In this document: positions 16,769 through 24,225 of the stretch, one piece after another | Layout of the letters: each line of letters begins with the position of its first letter | How positions within the stretch are numbered: position 1 is the first letter of the stretch | Assembly: GCA_023388335.1 (NCBI GenBank) | Contig: JAEWGL010000058.1 | Coordinates: forward strand, 1-40,510 | DNA length: 40,510 bases | Direction of reading: 5' to 3' | Source of the DNA: Pseudomonadota bacterium | GTDB lineage: Bacteria > Pseudomonadota > Gammaproteobacteria > Pseudomonadales > Pseudomonadaceae | Translations under genes and position numbers: made by a program | The notes under the pieces: generated by a model | What the model saw: only the letters and a program-made list of their open reading frames with translations | The model's database searches: none | What the model was told of the DNA's origin: nothing

Positions 16769-18955
16769 TCAAAACGTATGCCCCAGGTTGAGATACACCG
16801 CCTTCTGGTTCTCACTGTTGGCGCCATAGCTGAGGTTCAGCGGGCCCAACGGTGTTTCGATGCCCAGGAACACGCTCGCGGCGTTGATGTAGCCGCTGTC
16901 GAACTCGTTGTCGTTGTTCCAGGCGCGGCCGCGCTCCAGCGAGCTGCCCAGGTACAGCGGGAAGTCCAGCGGCAGGTAAGCCCGTGGGGTCAGGCGGCGG
17001 TAGTACACCATGCGCAACAGGTTGATGTTCTGTCCGGACACGGCGTCCTGGCGAAAACCTGACAACTGCCGGGCGCCACCGAGCACGAAGCTTGAGGTCA
17101 CCACTTCAGCCTCGTCGAGCGTGCGTCCATAGCGCCCGCCCAGCACCCAGGTATTGGGGCCGCTGCTCAGCGCCTTGTCCAAGTTGAACTCCCACTGGCG
17201 GTAACGCTGATCCGAATCCAGGCCCTTGTCGAATTGGCGCACGGCCAGGCGGATGTCCTCGCCGCTGTGCGGGAAGTAGACATTGTCGAGAGTATCGAAG
17301 GAATACTTCAGGTCGTAGAAACCCTCGTTGAAGCTGATCTTGGGCAGGTCCTGTGCACCGATGCGCACCTGGGCCTCGCCCCACGCCTTGCCCAGGCCCA
17401 GCCGCACTTCGCCATAGGTGCCGACCTGGCGACCCAGGTTGAGGCCGAAGCCGTAGCGTTCCAGGCGGTATTCGGCGATGGGGTCATTGTCGAGGGTGGC
17501 TTCGATGTTCTGCGAGCCCAGGTCCAGGTAGGGGGCGATGAAGTAGCGCGACCCGGTGTCCAGCGGCTGGTAGAACTCGCTGTAAAGCTCCTGCTGGTCG
17601 CCAATCTGTGCGCGGGTCAGCCACTCCGCGCCAAGGGTATTGATGCCGTTGACCCGATAGCTGGCGCCGAGGTTGAAGGCACTGTCGCCGCGCATGTCGT
17701 CCGACAGATTGAGGCCCAGGCGCAGGTAGTCGGTGCCACCGCGCTTGCCGCGGGCGCTGATGACGAGGGTGTTGTCGTCACCTTTATGCACCACGCGGTA
17801 TTGCACCCGGTCGAAGTAATCGAGGCCGTACAAGGTGCCCATATCGGTCTGCAGCCGGTCGAGCTCCAGTGGTTCGCCGAGGGGTTGGCGGATGTAATAG
17901 CGAATCACGTCGTCGCTGACCTTGGAGTCGTTCTCGACCTTGATCGCGGTGATCATTGGCGTGCGTTGGCGCGGCGAACGGGCCACGGCCAGGTCACTGT
18001 CACCCTCGCCACGGCGCAGCACGGCCAGGCGAGCATCGAGAATGCGGGTGGCGCGGTAACCGGCGTCGATCATCTCCTGGGCGCTGCCGAAGTCGGTCGA
18101 GCCGAAGCGTGCGAGCGGGGGCTGGATGAGGATGTCGTCAGGGCCTATTGCGGCCAGTTGTTCTTCGGAGTTGCGCCGCGTCATCAGGGTGATCGACTGG
18201 TTCAACACGTCGACCACCGTGGCCAGCTCCTTGCGGCTGCGCAGCGGCGTGCCGATATCGACCACGATCGCCAGGTCGACCCCCATCTCGCGCACGACGT
18301 CGAGCGGGATGTTGTCGACCATGCCGCCGTCGACCAACAGGCGCCCCTCCAGTTCGACAGGCGCGAATACCGCGGGGATCGACATGCTGGCGCGGATCAC
18401 CTGGGGCAGGTGGCCGCTGCGGAACACCACTTTCTCACCGTTGGCGATGTCGGTGGCCACGGCCCGGAAAGGGATCGGCAGCTTGTCGAAGTCACGGGTA
18501 TCGGCGGCGTGCGCCAGCTTGCTTTCCAACAGCAGGGCCAGGTTCTGGCCCTGGATCACGCCAAGCGGCAGACCAAGGCTGCCGTCGTCCCGAAAGCTGA
18601 GCTTCTGCTTGACCAGGAAGTCGCGGTCGTCTTGCTTGCGGCGGAAGGGGATGTCTCTGCGCGGAGGCGCGTCGGAGAGGGCTTGCTGCCAGTCGATGCC
18701 CAGAGCCAGTTTTTCCAGCTCTTCGAGCTTGTAGCCGGAGGCATACAGGCCGCCGACCACCGCGCCCATGCTGGTGCCGGCAATGGCGTCGATGCGCACG
18801 CCTTGCTCTTCCAGGGCCTTGAGCACGCCGATGTGCGCCAGGCCCCGCGCAGCACCACCGGACAGTACCAGGCCGACCTTGGGCCGGGCTTGCTCGGCGG
18901 CCAGCAGCGGCAGTGAACAGAGCGTCAGCAACAGGCAGAACAGCAGACGGCGCAT
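16769..18955 (-). CDS. plpD: Patatin-like phospholipase autotransporter, type Vd (728 aa)
   Basis: This is a secreted lipase of the PlpD family. A signal peptide (MRRLLFCLLLTLCSLPLLAA) leads to a patatin domain with the oxyanion loop SGGAARG (residues 32-38), nucleophile S62 in GTSMG and the dyad aspartate D209 in VDGG. A POTRA-like domain (about 335-410) and a C-terminal 16-strand outer-membrane barrel follow, ending in Phe as Bam substrates do. PlpD of P. aeruginosa is also 728 residues with the same order and has phospholipase A1 activity; it is exported and released through its own barrel. The start at 18955 gives a clean signal peptide; a TTG 8 codons upstream is unlikely. It is convergent with the marR gene and divergent from the SelW-like gene by 68 bases. 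Confidence 0.93.
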   Translation of the reverse strand: MRRLLFCLLLTLCSLPLLAAEQARPKVGLVLSGGAARGLAHIGVLKALEEQGVRIDAIAGTSMGAVVGGLYASGYKLEELEKLALGIDWQQALSDAPPRRDIPFRRKQDDRDFLVKQKLSFRDDGSLGLPLGVIQGQNLALLLESKLAHAADTRDFDKLPIPFRAVATDIANGEKVVFRSGHLPQVIRASMSIPAVFAPVELEGRLLVDGGMVDNIPLDVVREMGVDLAIVVDIGTPLRSRKELATVVDVLNQSITLMTRRNSEEQLAAIGPDDILIQPPLARFGSTDFGSAQEMIDAGYRATRILDARLAVLRRGEGDSDLAVARSPRQRTPMITAIKVENDSKVSDDVIRYYIRQPLGEPLELDRLQTDMGTLYGLDYFDRVQYRVVHKGDDNTLVISARGKRGGTDYLRLGLNLSDDMRGDSAFNLGASYRVNGINTLGAEWLTRAQIGDQQELYSEFYQPLDTGSRYFIAPYLDLGSQNIEATLDNDPIAEYRLERYGFGLNLGRQVGTYGEVRLGLGKAWGEAQVRIGAQDLPKISFNEGFYDLKYSFDTLDNVYFPHSGEDIRLAVRQFDKGLDSDQRYRQWEFNLDKALSSGPNTWVLGGRYGRTLDEAEVVTSSFVLGGARQLSGFRQDAVSGQNINLLRMVYYRRLTPRAYLPLDFPLYLGSSLERGRAWNNDNEFDSGYINAASVFLGIETPLGPLNLSYGANSENQKAVYLNLGHTF

Positions 18956-19023
18956 CGTATGTCTCGGAGCCAAGGGCAAAGGCCGCTAGTATAAGCGCGC
19001 ACACCTGCCTTAGGACTTTCCCA

Positions 19024-19305
19024 ATGAGCCAGACTAAGCCTGAAATCGTTATCACGTATTGCACGCAATGCCAGTGGCTGCTGCGTGCCGCCTGGCTTGC
19101 CCAGGAACTGCTCAGCACCTTCGCCGACGACCTCGCCCGAGTGACCCTGGAGCCGGCCACCGGCGGGGCGTTTCGCATCACCTGCAACGGCGTGCAGATC
19201 TGGGAGCGCAAGGCCGATGGCGGCTTCCCGGAGGCCAAGGTACTCAAGCAGCGGGTGCGTGACCAGATCGATCCGCAGCGAGATCTGGGGCACAACGACC
19301 GCTAG
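19024..19305 (+). CDS. SelT/SelW/SelH-family thioredoxin-like protein (93 aa)
   Basis: This short Rdx-family protein has a thioredoxin-like fold. The redox pair C13-TQ-C16 stands where eukaryotic SelW has Cys-x-x-Sec, so this is the cysteine form. VTLEPATGGAFRITCNGVQIWERK and the GGFPEAKVLKQRVRD helix match the family. Its role in bacteria is not established; a redox or chaperone function is assumed. TTAGGA lies before the ATG. It is divergent from the patatin gene and convergent with the EamA permease gene. Confidence 0.88.
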   Translation: MSQTKPEIVITYCTQCQWLLRAAWLAQELLSTFADDLARVTLEPATGGAFRITCNGVQIWERKADGGFPEAKVLKQRVRDQIDPQRDLGHNDR

Positions 19306-19334
19306 GCTTGCGTGCGGCGGGTCTCGGGTAATGC

Positions 19335-20222
19335 CTAGGCGCTCTCGGCCAGTACCTTGGGTTTTTCCGCTTGGCTGGCGGCCATGCGGCTGGACAGCAC
19401 GATGGCGAAGATGATCAGTACCCCGCCGAGCAGCATGTGCAAGGTCGGGGTTTCGGCGAACACCAGCCAGGCCACGGCGATGCCGTAGATCGGCTCCATG
19501 GCGAACACCACCGCTGCGGTACGGGCCTTGATCACCGCCAGGCTGGCGACGAACAGGCTGTGGGCGACGCCAGTACAGAATATCCCGAGCAGGCCGATCC
19601 ACAGCCAATCCATGGCCGGCACCGACGGCAGGGCCGAGCCTGCGAACGGCAGCAGGCATAACGCAACCACCGCGTTCTGGCACAGCGCCGCCTGGACGGC
19701 GGGAATGCGGCCGGAACCTGCGCGGTTGGTCAGCGACAACAAGGCGAACAGCAGGCCGGAAAGCAGCGCCCACAGCAGGCCGGCGGTGGCCTGGCTGGCC
19801 AGGTCGAAGGCCGGGGTAACCAGCACCAGGCCGATGCTCACCAGCACCACCAGCAACCCCTCGTTGCGGCGGATGCGCTCGCGGAACAGTACGCCTTCAA
19901 GGATCACGGTGAACGCCGGGAAGCTGGCGAACCCGAGGGTGGCGATGGCCACACCGCCGACCTTGACCGCGATGAAGAAGCTGACCCAATGCCCGGCCAG
20001 GAGCACCCCGCCCAGCAGCAGGCGGCTCAGGTCGCGCGCCAGCAAGGGCTGCCAGGCGCGGCGCGCGACGCCGGCGAACAGACCCAGGGCGAGCACGGCG
20101 AAGGCGGCACGGCCAAAGACGATGACCGACGGAGCGGCGCTGGCCAGTTTGCCGAAGACCCCCGTCAGGCCGAAGAACAATGCACCGATATGCAGGGCGC
20201 CGAGGGCGGTGCGGTGATTCAT
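19335..20222 (-). CDS. EamA-family (DMT) permease (295 aa)
   Basis: This inner-membrane protein has ten predicted helices in two EamA repeats (residues about 5-135 and 145-280). The second repeat carries the typical AVVFAMEPIYGIAVAWLVFAETPT end. The family exports or imports metabolites such as amino acids and sugars; the substrate cannot be told from sequence. AAGGATC precedes the ATG. It is convergent with the SelW-like gene. No operon partner is seen. Confidence 0.9.
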   Translation of the reverse strand: MNHRTALGALHIGALFFGLTGVFGKLASAAPSVIVFGRAAFAVLALGLFAGVARRAWQPLLARDLSRLLLGGVLLAGHWVSFFIAVKVGGVAIATLGFASFPAFTVILEGVLFRERIRRNEGLLVVLVSIGLVLVTPAFDLASQATAGLLWALLSGLLFALLSLTNRAGSGRIPAVQAALCQNAVVALCLLPFAGSALPSVPAMDWLWIGLLGIFCTGVAHSLFVASLAVIKARTAAVVFAMEPIYGIAVAWLVFAETPTLHMLLGGVLIIFAIVLSSRMAASQAEKPKVLAESA

Positions 20223-20360
20223 GATGATCCTTGTGAAATCGGTTGTAGCAGGCGACGAACCCGTGGCAGTCGGCGATCAGCTCGTCACGCTGGCGGCGCA
20301 GCGGCATGTCGGGCTGGATTATCGCAGGGAAGGGGAGTGTACCTCTGCAAGAGCGTCTTT

Positions 20361-20426
20361 GCCTGCTCAAGCAGGCGTCCGTGCGGCGCGGTGGCCGCGC
20401 GGGACGCGTTTCTGGTCCCGCGGCGC
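20361..20426. repeat. Two adjacent GC-rich hairpins
   Basis: GCCTGC-TCAA-GCAGGC (20361-20376) is a perfect hairpin. It is followed by a larger one around CGCGGGAC / GTCCCGCG (about 20396-20424). They lie in the 218-base gap after the DUF962 gene and before the EamA gene, both on the minus strand. They may end the DUF962 transcript or be a degenerate REP pair. No T-run follows. Nothing else was seen in this gap. Confidence 0.4.
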
Positions 20427-20440
20427 TTTTATGGCTGGCG

Positions 20441-20752
20441 TTAGAGGCTGATCTTGCCGCGCAGGATGTCGCGGAACATGGCGAAGTCGCCAATCAGGCT
20501 GTAGAGCGGATAAGTAAAGGTCGCTGGACGGTTCTTCTCGTAGAAGAAATGGCCGGCCCAGGCGAACCCGTACCCGGCGACCGGCACGGCCAGCAACAGC
20601 AGCCAATTGGCGCTGGCTATGCTGTAGGCGAGCAGGGCGATGACCAGGCTGGTGCCGACGAAGTGCAGGCGGCGGCAGGTGGGGTTGCTGTGTTCCCCCA
20701 GGTAATAGGGATAGAACTCGGCAAAACTGCGAAAGTGCACTGTGCGGTTCAT
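20441..20752 (-). CDS. DUF962/Mpo1-like membrane protein (103 aa)
   Basis: This small membrane protein keeps the conserved histidines of the Mpo1 family: EHSNPTCRRLHFVGT (H21, H30) and GHFFYEKNRPATF (H68), flanking two helices at about residues 33-65. Yeast Mpo1 is an Fe(II)-dependent dioxygenase that shortens 2-hydroxy fatty acids. The bacterial members are uncharacterised, but with these ligands a similar lipid-oxidising role is possible. AGGGAG stands before the ATG. It is divergent from the AraC-family gene. Confidence 0.85.
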   Translation of the reverse strand: MNRTVHFRSFAEFYPYYLGEHSNPTCRRLHFVGTSLVIALLAYSIASANWLLLLAVPVAGYGFAWAGHFFYEKNRPATFTYPLYSLIGDFAMFRDILRGKISL

Positions 20753-20907
20753 GGCTGTGCTCCCTGGGGCACTCGATATTATTGAGGATACACGGCGTGG
20801 AGCCTGATTCGAGTCTAGAGTGAGTAGCAGTTTTGGCCAGTGACAATCAGCGCCATTTGAGTATCCTTTGCATTCACCGCAGGAGCGGTCAGCACAAGAA
20901 GCCTGTC

Positions 20908-21972
20908 ATGAGCGAAAGAACCACGTCAGCAAGCTGGGCATCAGGGATCGTCAAGGCACTCGAGCTGGAAGGTCTCGATTGCCGTGCCATGTTCAAGCAA
21001 CTCGGGCTGGATTTCTCCGCGCTGGACGACCCGGATGCCCGCTTCCCCCAGGATTCGATGACCCGTCTCTGGCAGTTGGCGGTAGAGCTGTCGGGTAACC
21101 AGGCCATTGGTTTGAACATGGCCCGGGTAGTGCGCCCGGCCTCTTTTCATGTGGTCGGTTACGCGTTGATGTCCAGCCGTACCCTGGCCGAAGGCTTCCA
21201 GCGCCTGGTGCGCTACCAGCGCATCATCGCCGAGAGCTCCGACTTGAGTTTTCGCCTCGAGCCGGACGGCTACGTCCTGGTGCTCACCGTGCACGGCGAT
21301 CACCTGCCGCCGACTCGACACAGCGCCGAGGCCTCGCTGGCCTGTGCGCTGGCGCTGTGCAGCTGGCTCAGCGGCCGCACCGTCCAGCCGCGGCGGGTGC
21401 TGATCCAGGGGCCGCAACCCAAGGATGTCGAGCCTTACCGGGTAGCCTTTCATTCCCCGCTGGTGTTCGCCGCGCCCCATGATGCGCTGGTGTTCGACCG
21501 GGCCGACATGGACGCGCCACTACCGACCGCCAACGAAGCCATGGCGATCCTGCACGATCGATTTGCCGGGGAATACCTGGCGCGCTTCTCCGAAAGCCGC
21601 GTGACCCATCGCGCGCGCCAGGTGCTGTGCCGCATCCTGCCCCAGGGCGAACCCAAGCGCGAGACCGTCGCCCAAGCCTTGCACCTGTCCCAGCGCACCC
21701 TGCAGCGGCGCTTGCAGGAAGAAGGCACGAGCTTCCAGACCCTGCTCGACGACACTCGCCGGGAGCTTGTCGAGCAGTACCTGGCGCAGCCGGGCATGAC
21801 CCTGCTCGAAACCGCTTACCTGCTGGGCTTTGCCGACCCGAGCAACTTCTACCGGGCGTTCCGCCGCTGGTTCGACAGCACGCCGAGCGAGTACCGCGCG
21901 CGCCTGGGCCGCAGTGCCGAGACGCCGGTCAGTGGCGCCAGAATGCAGGCATGCACAATACCAGCACCGTAA
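20908..21972 (+). CDS. AraC-family transcriptional regulator (354 aa)
   Basis: The N-terminal part (residues about 20-205) matches the AraC ligand-binding type found in OruR/ArgR-like pseudomonad regulators (LWQLAVELSGNQAIGLNMARVV, ... SFHVVGYALMSS). The C-terminal double helix-turn-helix is clear: ETVAQALHLSQRTLQRRL (about 252-269) and LLETAYLLGFADPSNFYRAF (about 300-319). The effector and targets are not evident; the divergent DUF962 gene is the nearest candidate. MSERTTS at 20908 is taken as the start, although its ribosome site is weak. Its 3' end overlaps the end of trkH by 44 bases. Confidence 0.87.
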   Translation: MSERTTSASWASGIVKALELEGLDCRAMFKQLGLDFSALDDPDARFPQDSMTRLWQLAVELSGNQAIGLNMARVVRPASFHVVGYALMSSRTLAEGFQRLVRYQRIIAESSDLSFRLEPDGYVLVLTVHGDHLPPTRHSAEASLACALALCSWLSGRTVQPRRVLIQGPQPKDVEPYRVAFHSPLVFAAPHDALVFDRADMDAPLPTANEAMAILHDRFAGEYLARFSESRVTHRARQVLCRILPQGEPKRETVAQALHLSQRTLQRRLQEEGTSFQTLLDDTRRELVEQYLAQPGMTLLETAYLLGFADPSNFYRAFRRWFDSTPSEYRARLGRSAETPVSGARMQACTIPAP

Positions 21973-23383
21973 TGATCTCCAGGCGGCCTAGCAGCATGCC
22001 GCCGGCCAGAATCCACTTGGCCGCGTCGGGCAGGCTGGAGAAGTTGCCAGCCGGACCGATCACTTCGCCCAGGCCCGGGCCAACGCCGGAAACGGTCGCG
22101 GCGGCGCCGGTCAGGGCGGTCATCCAGTCGACCCCGAGCAGCGACAGCAGCAGGGCGATGATGCAGATGGTGATGGCGAAGAAGAACGAGAACGTCAGGA
22201 TCGAGCGGACGATCTCTTCGTCGAGACGGTGACCGTTGTACTTCTGCTTGATCACCGCCCGTGGATGGATCAGTTGGTTGAGGTTGGCCTTTAGCAGGAT
22301 GTAGGCGACCTGGAAGCGGAAGATCTTGATGCCACCGGCGGTCGAGCCCGAACAGCCGCCAATGAAGCCCAGGTAGAAGAACAGCATCAGCGAGAAGTTG
22401 CCCCAGAGGCTGTAGTCGCCCAGGGCGAAGCCGGTGGTGGTGACGATCGAGGTAACGTTCAGGGCCACGTGGCGCAATGCATCGAGCCAGGGCAGGTCGG
22501 TGCTCGCCCAGTACCAGGTGCCCAGCACCACCCAGGTGCCGACCAGCAGGCCGAGCAGGCCCTGGACCTGCTGGTCCTTGATCAGCGCCTTGCGGTTGCC
22601 ACGTAGGGTCGACACATAAAGCGTGAAGGGCACGCTGCCCAGGATCATCACCACCACTGCCACCCAGTGCACCGCCGGCGCGTGCCATTTGGCCAGGGAC
22701 TGGTCTGAGGTGGAGAAACCACCGGTGGAAATGGCCGACATGGCGTGGTTGATCGCATCGAACACATTCATGCCCGCCCACCAGAACGCCAGGGTGCCCA
22801 GCACGGTGATGCCGACGTACACCAGCACGATCGACTTGGCGACCATGTGCGAGCGCGGCATGACCTTTTCGGAACGGTCGGAAGATTCGGTCTGGAACAG
22901 GCGCATGCCGCCGATGCGCAACAGCGGCAGGATCGCCACGGCCATGGCGATGAAGCCGATGCCGCCGAGCCAGTGCAGCATCGAGCGCCACATCAGGATG
23001 CCCGGCGACATGTTGTCCAGGCCGCTGAGCACCGTCGCGCCGGTGGCGGTGATGCCCGACATGCTCTCGAAGAAGGCGTTGGTGTAACTGATGTGCTGGG
23101 TCAGCAAAAAGGGCAGGGCGGCGAACACGCACACCACCACCCAGCTGCACACTGTCAGCAGGTACATGTCGCGCGGGCGCAGGTGCACATGCTCCGGGCG
23201 CCCAGGGATGACCATGGCAAGGCCCGCGACGAAGGTGATCAGGCTGGACCAGAGGAAGGAGGGCAGGTCGCCGGTGCGCTCGAAGATCAGCAAGGTCGCC
23301 ATGGGCACGACCATGCTGACCGCCAGGGTGATCAGGAAGATGCCGATGATGAAACCAAGGATCCTTAAGGTCGGCAACGCCAT
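21929..23383 (-). CDS. trkH: Trk-system potassium uptake protein TrkH (484 aa)
   Basis: This is the potassium-translocating membrane subunit. Four pore-loop repeats with selectivity-filter glycines can be read: TATGATV, STGGFS, TTTGFA and SGVGPG, each between two helices, in the usual TrkH length. LGFIGGCSGSTAGGIKIFRF marks the TrkH intramembrane region. It works with the cytoplasmic gating protein TrkA, which is not encoded here. The ribosome site is poor. The 3' end overlaps the AraC-family gene tail-to-tail by 44 bases, and the gene is divergent from the nitroreductase across a hairpin element. Confidence 0.96.
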   Translation of the reverse strand: MALPTLRILGFIIGIFLITLAVSMVVPMATLLIFERTGDLPSFLWSSLITFVAGLAMVIPGRPEHVHLRPRDMYLLTVCSWVVVCVFAALPFLLTQHISYTNAFFESMSGITATGATVLSGLDNMSPGILMWRSMLHWLGGIGFIAMAVAILPLLRIGGMRLFQTESSDRSEKVMPRSHMVAKSIVLVYVGITVLGTLAFWWAGMNVFDAINHAMSAISTGGFSTSDQSLAKWHAPAVHWVAVVVMILGSVPFTLYVSTLRGNRKALIKDQQVQGLLGLLVGTWVVLGTWYWASTDLPWLDALRHVALNVTSIVTTTGFALGDYSLWGNFSLMLFFYLGFIGGCSGSTAGGIKIFRFQVAYILLKANLNQLIHPRAVIKQKYNGHRLDEEIVRSILTFSFFFAITICIIALLLSLLGVDWMTALTGAAATVSGVGPGLGEVIGPAGNFSSLPDAAKWILAGGMLLGRLEIITVLVLCMPAFWRH

Positions 23384-23436
23384 GTGATCTGCTCTGACTC
23401 GAAACGGAAGGGCGCCATTCTACCTATGGACTTGTC

Positions 23437-23498
23437 AGCTGCAAGCTGCAAGAAACTGCGGTCAATGCGCCGCCCGCTCTTTCTTGCAGCTTGCAGCT
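23437..23498. repeat. Perfect 19-bp inverted repeat (AAGCTGC/GCAGCTT element)
   Basis: Arms 23437-23455 and 23480-23498 (AGCTGCAAGCTGCAAGAAA and its reverse complement) are perfect, with a 24-base spacer. The unit is a 7-base period like that of the element at 16685-16767. It sits in the 169-base divergent gap between trkH and the nitroreductase gene, so it is not a simple terminator. Confidence 0.7.
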
Positions 23499-23552
23499 TG
23501 TCACTTGCCGCTTGAGAATAGCCGCACATTTCATCTGCCAGGAGGGTAGCCG

Positions 23553-24110
23553 ATGGAGGCTCTCGACGCTTTGCTCAACCGTGTTTCCGTTCCACGCCTG
23601 ACTGAGCCTGCGCCCAACGCTGCCCAGCGCGAAGCCCTGTTCCAGGCCGCATTGCGGGCACCGGACCATGGTCAGTTGCGTCCGTGGCGCTTCTTGACCA
23701 TCGAGGGTCAGGCCCGCGAGTCACTCGGTGAGCTGTTCGCCGAGGCAGTGCAGCGCAAGGGCGGTGCCAGCCAGGCGGCGCTGGACAAGGCCCGCGCCAT
23801 GCCCTTGCGCGCGCCGCTGCTGATCCTGGTGATCGCCCGTCTGCAGGACCATTACAAGGTGCCCAAGGACGAGCAGCGCCTGGCGGCCGGCTGCGCTGCC
23901 CACAGCATCCTCATCGCGGCCCATGCCCAGGGTATCGGCGCGGTGTGGCGCACCGGTGACATGGCGCACGACCCGCATGTGCTCGAAGGGCTGGGCCTGC
24001 AGGCGAACGAAGAGCTGCTGGGCTACCTGTATGTGGGCACGCCGCTGAACGAACCGCGCACCGCGCCGGTGCTGGATACCGCCGCGTATGTCAGCGTCTG
24101 GGGCGGCTGA
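23553..24110 (+). CDS. YdjA-like nitroreductase-family protein (185 aa)
   Basis: This is a minimal FMN nitroreductase fold. RVSVPRLTEPAPN, AALRAPDHGQLRPWRFLTI and LAAGCAAHSILIAAHAQGIGAVWRTG match YdjA of E. coli in order and length. The enzyme is expected to bind FMN as a dimer and reduce nitro or quinone-type compounds with NAD(P)H; the natural substrate is unknown. AGGAGG lies before the ATG. It stands alone, divergent from trkH. Confidence 0.9.
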   Translation: MEALDALLNRVSVPRLTEPAPNAAQREALFQAALRAPDHGQLRPWRFLTIEGQARESLGELFAEAVQRKGGASQAALDKARAMPLRAPLLILVIARLQDHYKVPKDEQRLAAGCAAHSILIAAHAQGIGAVWRTGDMAHDPHVLEGLGLQANEELLGYLYVGTPLNEPRTAPVLDTAAYVSVWGG

Positions 24111-24125
24111 TCTTCAGGCCGATCC

Positions 24126-24185
24126 GTAGCCACCGCGGCCCTGTAGCCACCGCGGCCCTGTAGGCGCGGGCTCGTCCGTGATCGC
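24126..24185. repeat. 17-bp tandem repeat and REP-like remnant
   Basis: GTAGCCACCGCGGCCCT occurs twice in direct contact (24126-24142, 24143-24159), each half containing the palindrome CCGCGG. It is followed by GTAGGCGCGGGCTCGTCCG, which resembles the end of a pseudomonad REP sequence. It lies between the convergent nitroreductase and sensor kinase genes; no T-run terminator is visible. Confidence 0.6.
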
Positions 24186-24225
24186 CGAAGCGGTCGTAGA
24201 CGGTCCGTCGCCCTCGCCAGCCTGC

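Noticed and set aside
17234..18916. 560-codon plus-strand frame opposite the patatin gene
   Set aside because: Shadow of plpD; no ribosome site, no recognisable motif, His/Asp/Val-rich composition typical of antisense frames.
20223..20440. Small plus-strand frames in the EamA-DUF962 gap
   Set aside because: Arg/Ala-rich readings of GC-rich hairpins, without ribosome sites.
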